Origin: VXYK01 sp965221585
Lineage (GTDB): Bacteria > Actinomycetota > Acidimicrobiia > Acidimicrobiales > Aldehydirespiratoraceae
DNA: 64,000 nucleotides
Reading direction: 5' to 3'
NCBI GenBank assembly: GCA_965221585.1
Contig: OZ244898.1
Location: 620,001-684,000, forward strand
A program made the position numbers and the translations under genes. A model generated the notes under the pieces. It was not told the origin of the DNA. It searched no databases and was given only the letters and a program-made list of their open reading frames with translations. Every line of letters starts with the position of its first letter. Position 1 is the stretch's first letter. Positions 43,661 to 52,767 of the stretch are shown here, piece after piece.

Positions 43661-44800
43661 ATGCGCAACGACGTAACCAGAATGTTCGATCTGGAGTTCC
43701 CGATATTCGCGTTCAGCCACTGTCGCGATGTGGTTGCGGCAGTCTCCAGGGCCGGAGGAATGGGAGTCCTCGGTGCAGTCGGGCACACCCCTGAAGCGCT
43801 GGAGATAGATCTCGAATGGATCGAGGACGCCGTCGGCGACAAGCCCTACGGCGTTGATCTGATCATCCCGGCCCGTTATGCGGGCGACGACACCGGCGGC
43901 TTCACGACAGCTGACCTCGTCAAGATGATCCCCCCGGAGCACAGAGAGTTCGTCGACGACATCCTGGCCCGCTACGAGGTGCCGGAGATGCCGCCCGACG
44001 AGAGCACACTCTCTGGGAGCATGGACAGAGCCGGGGCCGCTCCCTTCTCTGCGAACGCGGCGGCTCCCCAGATTGATGTGGCGTTGGCCAAACGGACCGC
44101 CTTCGTGGCAAATGCTCTGGGGCCCCCGCCCCCGGAGATGATCGAGGCGGTCAAAGGGGCAGGTCGCATGGTCGGTGCGCTGGCCGGCAGGGCTTCTCAC
44201 GCGGAGGCGCACGAGCGTGCGGGTGTGGATCTGATCGTCGCACAGGGTTCCGAGGCCGGAGGCCACACCGGCGAGATCGGATCCATGGTGCTGATCCCTG
44301 AGATCGTCGACGCCACATCGCTTCCGGTGCTGGGAGCCGGTGGTATCGGCCGCGGCCGGCAGATGGCCGCAGCGATGGCGCTGGGTGCGCAGGGCGTGTG
44401 GTGCGGGTCGGTCTGGCTGACCACTGATGAGGCGGAAACGCATCCGGTGGTGAAGGAGAAGTTTCTTGCGGCCACGTCAGCTGACACGGTCAGGTCACGG
44501 TCGCTCACCGGAAAGCCGGCGAGGATGTTGAAGTCGGCATGGACCCGGGAATGGGAGCGGGACGACACCCCAGACCCGCTCGGGATGCCGTTGCAGCCGA
44601 TCCTCACAGCGGCCGCTCAACGACGGATCGATCGCGCCGCCCACAATGCTGGTTCCGGAGCCGAGAAGTTGGCGAACTACTTCGTTGGGCAGATCGTCGG
44701 CAACATGAATCAGCGAAAGTCAGCGAGCGCAGTGGTCTTGGAAATGGTCGAAGAGTTCATCGACGCAGTCGAGGGTCTGCAGACGCAGTTGGAGGCCTGA
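43661..44800 (+). CDS. nitronate monooxygenase-like flavin oxidoreductase (paralogue 2)
   Basis: 379 residues, similar along the whole length to the protein at 25614-26738 (for example FPIFAFSHCRDVVAAVSRAGGMGVLG and AQGSEAGGHTGEIGSM). FMN phosphate is bound by AGGIGRGRQMAAAMALGAQGV. AGAGGA precedes the ATG, unlike paralogue 1. Its neighbours are a FadA5-like thiolase (divergent) and mutA (downstream). The reaction is unknown; members of this family in Actinobacteria sometimes act in lipid or steroid breakdown. Confidence 0.83.
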   Translation: MRNDVTRMFDLEFPIFAFSHCRDVVAAVSRAGGMGVLGAVGHTPEALEIDLEWIEDAVGDKPYGVDLIIPARYAGDDTGGFTTADLVKMIPPEHREFVDDILARYEVPEMPPDESTLSGSMDRAGAAPFSANAAAPQIDVALAKRTAFVANALGPPPPEMIEAVKGAGRMVGALAGRASHAEAHERAGVDLIVAQGSEAGGHTGEIGSMVLIPEIVDATSLPVLGAGGIGRGRQMAAAMALGAQGVWCGSVWLTTDEAETHPVVKEKFLAATSADTVRSRSLTGKPARMLKSAWTREWERDDTPDPLGMPLQPILTAAAQRRIDRAAHNAGSGAEKLANYFVGQIVGNMNQRKSASAVVLEMVEEFIDAVEGLQTQLEA

Positions 44801-44850
44801 GTCCCCTGCCGCATGGGCGCTCGCCTGTCGCAGCGACGATAATTGCCGGC

Positions 44851-44898
44851 ATGGTCCGCGTGCCCAAAGAAATCCTCCCAGGATGCGACGGTGACTGA
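44851..44898 (+). other. possible 15-codon leader ORF overlapping the mutA start
   Basis: GATAAT (44838-44843) is followed 7 bases later by an ATG opening a short frame, MVRVPKEILPGCDGD, that ends at TGA 44896-44898, 8 bases inside mutA. Its position suits translational coupling or a leader peptide. No homologue is known to me. Confidence 0.3.
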
Positions 44899-46702
44899 AC
44901 CAGATCTCGAACTCAGTTTCAGTCAGCCCGAGCTCTCCGACTGGTCCGATGCTGTCAACAAGGTGCTGCGCGGCCGATCATTCGAGGAAGTGCTCGTTTC
45001 AACGACCCGCGATGATCTTGATATCCGACCCCTCTACACGGCAGCGGATTCGCCTCGGCCGGCGAAGTTCGTACCCGTGGACACGCAGCGACTCCAGCGG
45101 GGTTGGGATGTGCGCCAGCAGTTCAGCGGCGACGACCCTGACGCTTGCGGTCGCGCCGTGCTCGAAGGACTCGAGCGGGGGGTCACCTCCGTTGAGCTGA
45201 CGCCACCGAAACCGAATTGGACCATGGATGCGTTGCAGCGGGCCACCGCCGGGGTCCTGTTCGATCTCGCTGCGGTGGTGTTGGCCCCTCATGCCGATAT
45301 CAACGCGGCACGGAGCCTGGCCGCGGTGATCGAACAGCGAGGCGACCTGGCTGCGACTGGAAGTTGGCTCGGGCTAGATCCCATCGGCGAGGTACTGCGC
45401 GGCGGATTTGCAAATGCGGACGATGTGGTCAACGTGGCCACTTCGCTGCTACCAGGGCTTCGGTCGGGTCGAACTTTGACCGTTGATTCCACACGCTATG
45501 CCGAAGCGGGAGCCACAGAAGCTCAGGAACTGGCCTACAGCACCGCTACCGGAGTCGCCTATCTGCGCAGACTCGAGTCCTTTGGCGTCGAACCGCTGCT
45601 GGGCGCCAACACCATAGGTTTCAGACTGAGCGTGGGTACCGACCAGTTTCTCAATATGGCGAAATTGCGGGCCGCGAGGCGGCTCTGGGCGCGAGTTTTG
45701 GAAGCGTCGGGTGTTGACCCCGCTGCTGCGCCCCAACTCCAACAGGCGGTGACGAGTCGGGCCGTCTACAGCCGCCATGACCCGTGGGTCAACATGTTGC
45801 GGGCGACGACAGCAGCCTTCGCCGCTGGTGTCGGCGGTGCTGATGCGATCACGGTGTTGCCGTTCAGCAATGCTCTCGGTGCAACTGATGACTTTGCTCG
45901 ACGGGTTGCTCGCAATACTCAGACACTGCTGATCGAAGAGTCACACCTCGCTCGGGTCGTTGATCCCGGCGCGGGTGCGTGGTTCATAGAGTCGCTTACC
46001 GATCGTCTTGGCAGCCGGGCCTGGTCGGAATTCGTGGCCCTGGAAGCCGGGGGCGGCATAGAAGCCGGCATTGCCGATGGCTCTGTGAACACCGCGATCG
46101 ACGACTCGTGGCAACGAAGGTGCCAAGCGCTGCACACTCGTCGCGAGGCCATTACCGGAGTGTCGGAATATCCGGATCTGGGAAGTCAACCACCGCTACA
46201 GGATTCCCACACTTCTCAGGTGCCGGATGCGACGGGTCTGCCGTTACGCCGACTTGCCGCACCGTTTGAAGCTCTTAGAGACGCTGCCGACCGATACCTG
46301 CTGGCCACCGGTGAGCGCCCTCGAGTCCATATTGCCGCGCTGGGGGACTTGGCGACCCACACGGCGCGCAGCTCCTGGGTATCCAACCTCTTGGCAGTGG
46401 CGGGCATGGTCGGTTCGGGAGGGGAGGAGCCTGGCTCTTTCTCTCCGCTGGAAGCCGAAGCTCGCTTCAGCGAATCCGGTGCCTCGGTTGCTGTGATCTG
46501 CGCAGCCGATTCCTTGTACGCGCAACGAGGCGTCGGCACTGCGTTGGCGTTGCGAGAGGCGGGTGCCAGACGTGTGATTCTCGCCGGTCAGCCAGGTGAC
46601 CTGCGCTCCGATCTGGAGGCAGCGGGTGTCGATGAGTTCTGGTATCAAGGCATGGACGTCGTTGAGGCTCTGACCCGTCTTCATAACGACCTCGGTGTCT
46701 AG
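44891..46702 (+). CDS. mutA: methylmalonyl-CoA mutase small (alpha) subunit
   Basis: A 603-residue non-catalytic partner of MutB. The TIM-barrel part keeps mutase-like segments (LGANTIGFRLSVGTDQFLNMAKLRAARRLWARV, YSRHDPWVNMLRATTAAFAAGVGGADAITV, RVVDPGAGAWFIESLTDRL), and the C-terminal domain is a degenerate B12 domain without DxHxxG. The mutase turns (R)-methylmalonyl-CoA into succinyl-CoA. The GTG at 44891 is chosen because AGGA lies 8 bases upstream; the open frame begins 48 bases earlier without similarity. mutB is not next to it: three minus-strand genes intervene. The 3' end overlaps the convergent hydrolase gene by 4 bases. Confidence 0.88.
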   Translation: MTEPDLELSFSQPELSDWSDAVNKVLRGRSFEEVLVSTTRDDLDIRPLYTAADSPRPAKFVPVDTQRLQRGWDVRQQFSGDDPDACGRAVLEGLERGVTSVELTPPKPNWTMDALQRATAGVLFDLAAVVLAPHADINAARSLAAVIEQRGDLAATGSWLGLDPIGEVLRGGFANADDVVNVATSLLPGLRSGRTLTVDSTRYAEAGATEAQELAYSTATGVAYLRRLESFGVEPLLGANTIGFRLSVGTDQFLNMAKLRAARRLWARVLEASGVDPAAAPQLQQAVTSRAVYSRHDPWVNMLRATTAAFAAGVGGADAITVLPFSNALGATDDFARRVARNTQTLLIEESHLARVVDPGAGAWFIESLTDRLGSRAWSEFVALEAGGGIEAGIADGSVNTAIDDSWQRRCQALHTRREAITGVSEYPDLGSQPPLQDSHTSQVPDATGLPLRRLAAPFEALRDAADRYLLATGERPRVHIAALGDLATHTARSSWVSNLLAVAGMVGSGGEEPGSFSPLEAEARFSESGASVAVICAADSLYAQRGVGTALALREAGARRVILAGQPGDLRSDLEAAGVDEFWYQGMDVVEALTRLHNDLGV

Positions 46703-48366
46703 CCGCGTTTGCTGAGGACCTCGCGAAGGTGAGGCTCGATCTCCGCCGCGATGGTCGCCGCTCCGAGTTCGTTGGTGTGAACGAAATCCCAATAGACCGA
46801 GGACTCAACTGAATCGAGAGCCCCGCTCAAGTCGATCACGTCGGATCCGAGCCCGGCGCGCACACGCTCTGTCATCGGCAACCAGACATCTGTGTCGTAG
46901 CCGGGAATCCCGACGAGGGTCTGCTCCGCCGGCGTAAGAGGGGACTTCGTGTACAGGTACGGCTGCCAGAAGAACAGTGTGTCGAACCCGTAGCCGCGGG
47001 CAAGCGACTGCACGTGATCCACGCCTCGACGATGGATCATCAGAGCAGCGTCGGCCGCGGCGACGGGGTCGATCGTGTCGATCGGCGCGGCGTCGATGTC
47101 CGCAACCTGCACGGTTGGTTCGTCGTCGAACAGGTCTGCGATGCGACCTGTGGCGAGTGCCACTGCGCTGTGATCAGCCCACCAGGACCTGAGGGACTCC
47201 GCTAGTCGTTCGTCAGTGACGGGTTCCTCAGTTGCCGCGCCGAAGAACAGATGCGTCGGCTCTTGATGAACACCGAAATGGGTCTGCAGGACAAGGTCAT
47301 TGAACCCGTCGTAGAACACGACGGCATCGGGCAGCGGCCGGGTCTGTGCACTCAGCTCCCGGGACAGCAGTTCCACCTGTTGCCAGTTGGCGTAAGCAGG
47401 ATGGCCGAAATTGACCGCATTTATCGGCACGCCGGCATCATCGAGCAGAGAGACGAGCACCGACGGGATCGTTGCCAGATCCGACTGACCGGATCCGTAC
47501 AGCGTCGAGCCTCCGAAGAACCAGACTTCTGCCCGTTCGCCGTCGATGCTGGAGGAGCGCGTGCGGCGCGCTCCGTCGATGATGTTGACCTCCGGTGACT
47601 CGTAGGTGACGCCCGGACCGAACCGCCAACCGGTGAACGGGTCGAGATCGCCGAGACCAGCCCTCGTCAGATGCAACATCAGTTCCCGTGAACCGGCCTG
47701 GGTCGCGAGCGCTTCCTGGGCGCTCGGTTCGAATCCGGCATGGTGCTCAGTCGGATCTGCGACGTCTTCGTTGCCCAGGGCCCCTAGCAGTGAACCCAGT
47801 GCGACATCGGCGAGCAGCAGCAAGACGAGCCCACCGAGCGCTCCTCGAATCCAGCGCAACGAACCGGGCTGTGCGGACGGCTGCGCCAGGCGTCGGTAGC
47901 TCTCGTCGGCATAGGGGCGTTGGTGCAATGATCGTCGTTGGGGCGGACGGCTCAACCATCGGCTGGCTGAGTCGTTGTGCCCGCTGACAGCAAGCGGGTC
48001 GCAGCCACTGAGACGGGACCACAGCGATGCGGGAACGAAGATCAGCAACTGCACGATCCCGAGCAGAACGAAAGTCAGGAACCGCCCCGCCCAATACCCC
48101 AGAAACCCGAGAATCCGGTCGACTCCGGCTCGCAGCCGCGACGAGACTCTGCTCGCCACGGTGACCGCCAGTGCGATCGCCGCGACGATGATCGCCAGCG
48201 TGGTATGTCCCAGAAGCCAGAGTGCGGCGACGACCAGCAGCGGCACGAGCACGGAGGCGGGTCTACGCGAGGGGCCGCGCACGCTCGTCGGGCGGTTGGG
48301 AGGCAGCGTGGACCACTGGTGGTCGAGGCTCTTCGGGTGGTCGAGTGGGGGCGCGCTTCCGTTCAT
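46699..48366 (-). CDS. membrane protein with SxtJ-like region fused to SGNH/GDSL-type hydrolase domain
   Basis: 555 residues. Residues about 37-130 contain several membrane segments and the pattern GYWAGRFLTFVLLGIVQLLIFVPASLWSRLSGCDPL, resembling SxtJ-type small membrane proteins. Another helix (LGGLVLLLLADVALGSLLGAL) is near 180. The rest is an SGNH-fold domain: nucleophile serine in FFGGSTLYGSG, FYDGFNDL as the block III Asn, and DFVHTNELG with the Asp/His pair. It ends the operon carbamoyltransferase - DUF5989 - this gene (10-base gap). Possible role: acyl or carbamoyl ester chemistry at the membrane. Confidence 0.72.
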   Translation of the reverse strand: MNGSAPPLDHPKSLDHQWSTLPPNRPTSVRGPSRRPASVLVPLLVVAALWLLGHTTLAIIVAAIALAVTVASRVSSRLRAGVDRILGFLGYWAGRFLTFVLLGIVQLLIFVPASLWSRLSGCDPLAVSGHNDSASRWLSRPPQRRSLHQRPYADESYRRLAQPSAQPGSLRWIRGALGGLVLLLLADVALGSLLGALGNEDVADPTEHHAGFEPSAQEALATQAGSRELMLHLTRAGLGDLDPFTGWRFGPGVTYESPEVNIIDGARRTRSSSIDGERAEVWFFGGSTLYGSGQSDLATIPSVLVSLLDDAGVPINAVNFGHPAYANWQQVELLSRELSAQTRPLPDAVVFYDGFNDLVLQTHFGVHQEPTHLFFGAATEEPVTDERLAESLRSWWADHSAVALATGRIADLFDDEPTVQVADIDAAPIDTIDPVAAADAALMIHRRGVDHVQSLARGYGFDTLFFWQPYLYTKSPLTPAEQTLVGIPGYDTDVWLPMTERVRAGLGSDVIDLSGALDSVESSVYWDFVHTNELGAATIAAEIEPHLREVLSKRG

Positions 48367-48376
48367 TTCAGCGCCA

Positions 48377-48550
48377 TCAGAAGACCGTGTAGAGGGTGTA
48401 CGGCGCGGCGGCCTGGCCCACGACGATGAATACCGTGATCACGGCGAGCACCAGCATCACCGGAATCAGCCACCACACCCGATTCAGCACGGCGAAGCCG
48501 ATCAGGTCTCGCACCAGGCGGGCAAGGTGGCGAAAGCGCAGCGCAAACAT
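48377..48550 (-). CDS. DUF5989 (SxtK-like) small membrane protein
   Basis: 57 residues, MFALRFRHLARLVRD then one hydrophobic helix (about residues 16-48, with WWLIPVMLVLAVITVFIVV) and the ending YTLYTVF. The WWL.P...L and PFIYTLF-like ending match the DUF5989 family, found beside carbamoyltransferases. It starts 3 bases after the carbamoyltransferase stop and ends 10 bases before the hydrolase gene, so it is certainly in one transcript with them. Function unknown; perhaps it recruits the partners to the membrane. Confidence 0.82.
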   Translation of the reverse strand: MFALRFRHLARLVRDLIGFAVLNRVWWLIPVMLVLAVITVFIVVGQAAAPYTLYTVF

Positions 48551-48553
48551 GAA

Positions 48554-50488
48554 TCAATCCAGCAAGAACTCTCGTCGCCAGCTGTCGGTCTCGGGCCATG
48601 GGGGCTGTTCGTCCTTGATGAGAATGTGATCCTCCAGGACGAGCACGTCCATTTCGGTTCGCATGAAACAGCGGTAGGCATCGTTGGGCGAACAGACGAT
48701 GGGTTCGCCCCGAACATTGAACGAGGTGTTGATGATCACTCCACAGCCCGTTCGAGCCTCGAAGGCCTTGAGTATCTCGTACAGGCGGGGGTTGCGTTCG
48801 GCGTTGACGGTCTGCACACGTGCCGAGCCGTCTACATGGGTTACCGCAGGAATGTCGGAGCGTCGCTCGTTCACCCACTCTCGAATGTCCGACTCGCCCG
48901 CTTCTGATCGCCGCTTGTTTGACTCTCGTCGGGCATTCACCACCGCGTTGTCGAGTCGGTTGCCGGCCACCGGCGCTACCAACAGCATGTAGGGGGAGGG
49001 CACCGACAGGTCGAACCACTGCTGGACCTGTTCCTCGAGCACCGCCGGAGCGAACGGCCGAAACGATTCGCGGTATTTGATCTTGCGGTTCATCGTCGAC
49101 TGCATCCTGGCGGATCTGGCATCGGCGAGAATCGAGCGATGGCCCAGCGCACGGGGTCCGAACTCCATCTCTCCGCCGAACAGACCCACGACACGACCGG
49201 CGTCGATCTCCGCGGCGATGCGCTCGGCTCGGGCGCTGCCGTGCATTGTCTCGTACCGCAGACCCTCCTGGTCGAGCCAAGCGCCGATCTCCTCGCTGTC
49301 GAACGACGGCCCGAGGTAGGCACCGCGCATCTTGTCGATCGAATCGTGCTCTACCGGATTGACGGTTCGCTCCCTGCCCATGATCCGGTGCCATCCGAGG
49401 TAGGCCGCACCGACTGCGCCTCCAGCGTCGCCGGCAGCAGGTTGCATCCAGATCCGTTCGAAGATGCCCTCTCGCAGGAGCCGGCCGTTGGCGACACAGT
49501 TGAGGGCAACGCCACCGGCGAGTACCAGGTTGCGTTCGCCGGTGACTGCCCGGGCTCGTCGTGCGATCGCCAGAACGACCTCCTCGGTGACAACCTGCAC
49601 CGATGCCGCCAAGTCCAACTCCCGCTTGGTGATTTCTGATTCTGGCGAGCGCGGCGGTCCGCCGAACAGGTCGGCGAAGCGGTCGTTGGTCATCTGCAGA
49701 CCGGTCAAGTAGTCGAAGTAGCTGAGGTCCAGACTGAACGATCCGTCGGTTCGCACGTGGAGGAGATGGTCGCGGATGGTGTCGGCGTAGACCGGTTCGC
49801 CGTAGGGGGCCAGTCCCATGAGCTTGTATTCGCCGCTGTTCACTCTGAACCCGCAGAAATAGGTGAACGCTGAGTAGAGCATTCCCAGCGAATGCGGGAA
49901 GTCGATCTGCTCGATCAGGGAGACCTCGTTGCCGTGCGCGGCTCCGATGGAACTCGTCGCCCACTCGCCGACTCCGTCGAAGGTGATGATGGCCGCCGAG
50001 TCGAAGGGCGACGGATAGAACGCGCTGGCTGCATGACTCTCGTGATGCTCGACGAACCAGATCTGTTTCGGTGGTGTGTAGCCGAGCCGTATCAGACCGC
50101 GTTCGATCTCCATGGGGATCCAGAGTTTCTGGCGCATCCACAGCGGGATCGCCTCGCGGAACGACGAGAAGCCGCTGATCCCGACCTTCAGATAGGTGCG
50201 GATCAGCCGCACGAAGGTGGTGAGCGGCTTCTCATAGAACACCACCGCTTCGAGTTCGTCGGGACCTACTCCAGCGTCGTGAAGGCACCAGGCGATGGCA
50301 TTGATTGGAAAGCCGGCGTCGTGCTTGCGCCGGGTGAACCGCTCCTCTTGAGCCGCGGCGATCAGTTCGCCGTCACACAACAGCGCGGCGGCGCTGTCGT
50401 GGTAGAAGGCGCTGATCCCCAGGACGTAGCTCCTCGTCGACGCTGCCGAACTCGGAGCGGCCGGCGGTGACATCACAGACTCAGACAT
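48554..50488 (-). CDS. carbamoyltransferase (NodU/CmcH/TobZ/SxtI family)
   Basis: 644 residues. The N-terminal Kae1-like domain begins YVLGISAFYHDSAAALLCDG, with the metal-binding EHHESHAAS near residue 130 and LVLAGGVALNCVANG. The C-terminal YrdC-like domain has GEMEFGPRALGHRSILADAR and NRKIKYRESFRPFAPAVL. Such enzymes form carbamoyl-adenylate from carbamoyl phosphate and ATP and carbamoylate a hydroxyl group of a metabolite or sugar. The acceptor is unknown. ATG 50488 is chosen with TACGGT 8 bases upstream; ATG 50473 is possible. First gene of a three-gene operon, divergent from mutB. Confidence 0.88.
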   Translation of the reverse strand: MSESVMSPPAAPSSAASTRSYVLGISAFYHDSAAALLCDGELIAAAQEERFTRRKHDAGFPINAIAWCLHDAGVGPDELEAVVFYEKPLTTFVRLIRTYLKVGISGFSSFREAIPLWMRQKLWIPMEIERGLIRLGYTPPKQIWFVEHHESHAASAFYPSPFDSAAIITFDGVGEWATSSIGAAHGNEVSLIEQIDFPHSLGMLYSAFTYFCGFRVNSGEYKLMGLAPYGEPVYADTIRDHLLHVRTDGSFSLDLSYFDYLTGLQMTNDRFADLFGGPPRSPESEITKRELDLAASVQVVTEEVVLAIARRARAVTGERNLVLAGGVALNCVANGRLLREGIFERIWMQPAAGDAGGAVGAAYLGWHRIMGRERTVNPVEHDSIDKMRGAYLGPSFDSEEIGAWLDQEGLRYETMHGSARAERIAAEIDAGRVVGLFGGEMEFGPRALGHRSILADARSARMQSTMNRKIKYRESFRPFAPAVLEEQVQQWFDLSVPSPYMLLVAPVAGNRLDNAVVNARRESNKRRSEAGESDIREWVNERRSDIPAVTHVDGSARVQTVNAERNPRLYEILKAFEARTGCGVIINTSFNVRGEPIVCSPNDAYRCFMRTEMDVLVLEDHILIKDEQPPWPETDSWRREFLLD

Positions 50489-50496
50489 CTGCAAAG

Positions 50497-50502
50497 ACCG
50501 TA
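50497..50502 (-). promoter_or_regulatory. -10 element TACGGT of the carbamoyltransferase operon
   Basis: On the minus strand TACGGT is 8 bases before the ATG at 50488. The divergent mutB gene carries the same hexamer 50 bases away. Confidence 0.45.
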
Positions 50503-50551
50503 GTCTCTGGGTGCAGCGACAAGACATTGCCGTCTACGAGGGTGCGACCGC

Positions 50552-50557
50552 TACGGT
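50552..50557 (+). promoter_or_regulatory. -10 element TACGGT of mutB
   Basis: TACGGT ends 6 bases before the mutB ATG. TTGCCG at 50527-50532 could be a -35 with a 19-base spacer. Confidence 0.5.
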
Positions 50558-50563
50558 GAAGCG

Positions 50564-52717
50564 ATGAGCGTGATCCCCGATTTCACGACTGTCGACCTCG
50601 ATACCGGTGAATTCAATGGCCTGGACAGCGAGCAGCTCGCCGCTGGACGTGCCCACCTCAGCGCGACGCCGGAGGGAATCGACATCTGCGCGGTCGCGGT
50701 CCCCGAAGACACCGCCGAATTGGATTTCCCTCACACCCTGCCGGGGTTCGCGCCCTTTCTGCGCGGCCCGTACCCGACGATGTATGTGAACCAGCCCTGG
50801 ACCATCCGCCAGTACGCGGGGTTCTCGACCGCCGAGGAGTCCAACGCGTTCTACCGTCGCAACCTGGCGGCAGGCCAGAAGGGGCTCTCGATCGCTTTCG
50901 ATCTGGCTACACATCGCGGCTACGACTCCGACAATCCCCGGGTGGCCGGCGATGTCGGAATGGCCGGCGTAGCGATCGACTCGATCCTCGACATGAGGCA
51001 ACTCTTCGAGGGAATCCCTCTGGACCAGATGAGCGTCTCGATGACGATGAACGGTGCGGTGCTCCCGATTTTGGCGCTGTATGTCGTGGCCGCCGAGGAG
51101 CAGGGAGTGACGCCGGCTCAACTCGCCGGAACGATCCAGAACGACATTCTCAAAGAGTTCATGGTCCGCAACACCTACATCTACCCTCCGGCACCGAGCA
51201 TGCGGATCATCTCGGACATTTTCGCGTACACGTCGGCGCAGATGCCGAAGTTCAATTCGATCTCCATTTCGGGCTACCACATCCAGGAAGCCGGAGCGAC
51301 CGCTGATCTCGAACTCGCCTACACCCTCGCTGACGGGATCGAGTACGTGAGGGCGGGGATATCGGCGGGCCTACCGGTCGACTCGTTCGCACCGCGCCTC
51401 AGCTTCTTCTGGGGAATCGGCATGGACTTCTTCATGGAGGTCGCGAAACTCCGCGCGGCCAGGCTGTTGTGGGCCGAGCTGATGTCGCAGTTCAGTCCAA
51501 AGAACCCGAAGTCGCTGTCGTTGCGAACGCACTCCCAGACCAGCGGTTGGAGCCTCACCGCCCAGGACGTCTACAACAACGTCGTTCGCACCTGTGTGGA
51601 GGCGATGGCTGCCACGCAGGGCCACACCCAGTCGTTGCACACCAACGCTCTTGACGAGGCGCTCGGACTGCCCACCGACTTCTCCGCCCGAATCGCCCGC
51701 AACACCCAGCTTTTCTTGCAGCAGGAAAGCGGCACGACCCGCACTGTCGACCCGTGGGGAGGCAGCTACCACGTCGAGAGACTGACCTACGACCTGGCCA
51801 GAGTCGCGTGGGGTCACATCAGCGAGGTCGAGGGCATCGGTGGGATGGCCGCAGCCATAGAAGCGGGAATCCCCAAGATGAGGATCGAGGAGGCGGCCGC
51901 ACGAACCCAGGCCAGGATCGACTCTGGGTCTCAGGCTGTGATCGGAGTCAACAAGTACCGGCTCGATCCAGGGTCGGTTCAGGGCTCCGAAGTTGACATC
52001 CTCAAGATCGACAACGCCGATGTGCGAGCCTCCCAGATAGCCAAGCTCGAATCGCTGCGAGCCGAGCGGGACCAGACGCGCCTGGAGTCTGCCCTCGCTG
52101 CGCTGACCAAGGCAGCAGAAAGCGGCGAAGGCAACCTTCTGGCCCTCGCTGTGGACGCGGCGCGCGAGAAAGCAACGGTGGGGGAGATCAGCGATGCGCT
52201 AGAAAACGTCTACGGTCGTCATGTAGCGCAGATCCGAACCATCGAGGGGGTGTACCGAGCAGAGATGGGTGGCCAAGACGAATCCATCAGCAGAGTGAGG
52301 GAACGGGTCGAGGAGTTCGCGAAGGCCCGGGGCCGTCGTCCTCGCATCCTGGTGGCGAAGATGGGCCAGGACGGCCACGACCGCGGCCAGAAGGTGATCG
52401 CCACAGCCTTCGCGGACCTCGGCTTTGACGTCGACATCGGTCCGCTGTTCCAGACCCCCGCTGAGGTGGCACGCCAAGCCGTTGAGGCCGATGTCCACGT
52501 GGTGGGTGCTTCGTCGTTGGCCGCCGGCCATCTGACCATGGTGCCGGAATTGATCGCTGAACTGGAAAGGCTCGGCCGCGCAGACATCAAGATCACTGTG
52601 GGCGGAGTGATTCCCCCAGACGACGTCGAAACCCTGTTGGGGATGGGAGCGGTGGCTGTCTACCCGCCGGGAACGGTCATCGCCGATGCCGCGGCAGAGT
52701 TGCTCGACCTGCTATAA
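50564..52717 (+). CDS. mutB: methylmalonyl-CoA mutase large (beta, catalytic) subunit
   Basis: A 717-residue B12-dependent mutase. The substrate barrel has YPTMYVNQPWTIRQYAGFSTAEESN, AFDLATHRGYDSDNPRVAGDVG, MNGAVLPILA and RTHSQTSGWSLTAQD. The C-terminal cobalamin domain has MGQDGHDRGQ with the axial histidine at about residue 605, the GASSLAAGH loop and VGGVIPP. It isomerises (R)-methylmalonyl-CoA to succinyl-CoA with MutA, using adenosylcobalamin. meaB follows at 53359 with one minus-strand gene between. No room for a cobalamin riboswitch upstream (75-base gap). Confidence 0.97.
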   Translation: MSVIPDFTTVDLDTGEFNGLDSEQLAAGRAHLSATPEGIDICAVAVPEDTAELDFPHTLPGFAPFLRGPYPTMYVNQPWTIRQYAGFSTAEESNAFYRRNLAAGQKGLSIAFDLATHRGYDSDNPRVAGDVGMAGVAIDSILDMRQLFEGIPLDQMSVSMTMNGAVLPILALYVVAAEEQGVTPAQLAGTIQNDILKEFMVRNTYIYPPAPSMRIISDIFAYTSAQMPKFNSISISGYHIQEAGATADLELAYTLADGIEYVRAGISAGLPVDSFAPRLSFFWGIGMDFFMEVAKLRAARLLWAELMSQFSPKNPKSLSLRTHSQTSGWSLTAQDVYNNVVRTCVEAMAATQGHTQSLHTNALDEALGLPTDFSARIARNTQLFLQQESGTTRTVDPWGGSYHVERLTYDLARVAWGHISEVEGIGGMAAAIEAGIPKMRIEEAAARTQARIDSGSQAVIGVNKYRLDPGSVQGSEVDILKIDNADVRASQIAKLESLRAERDQTRLESALAALTKAAESGEGNLLALAVDAAREKATVGEISDALENVYGRHVAQIRTIEGVYRAEMGGQDESISRVRERVEEFAKARGRRPRILVAKMGQDGHDRGQKVIATAFADLGFDVDIGPLFQTPAEVARQAVEADVHVVGASSLAAGHLTMVPELIAELERLGRADIKITVGGVIPPDDVETLLGMGAVAVYPPGTVIADAAAELLDLL

Positions 52718-52767
52718 CCGGCGGCGTGTAGACCGGCTTCGTCGAATCGACCCACCCAACGGATCGG

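Noticed and set aside
48363..50141. 592-codon minus-strand frame overlapping the carbamoyltransferase
   Set aside because: Different frame of the same strand, Arg-rich and without motifs; it also hides the real DUF5989 gene.
46699..50488. Saxitoxin biosynthesis cluster
   Set aside because: Only the I/J/K/L-like part is present; none of the core genes such as the sxtA polyketide-like synthase or amidinotransferase is seen, and these accessory genes occur widely without the toxin.
50489..50563. Possible cobalamin riboswitch before mutB
   Set aside because: The gap is only 75 bases and is accounted for by two divergent promoters; too short for the element.
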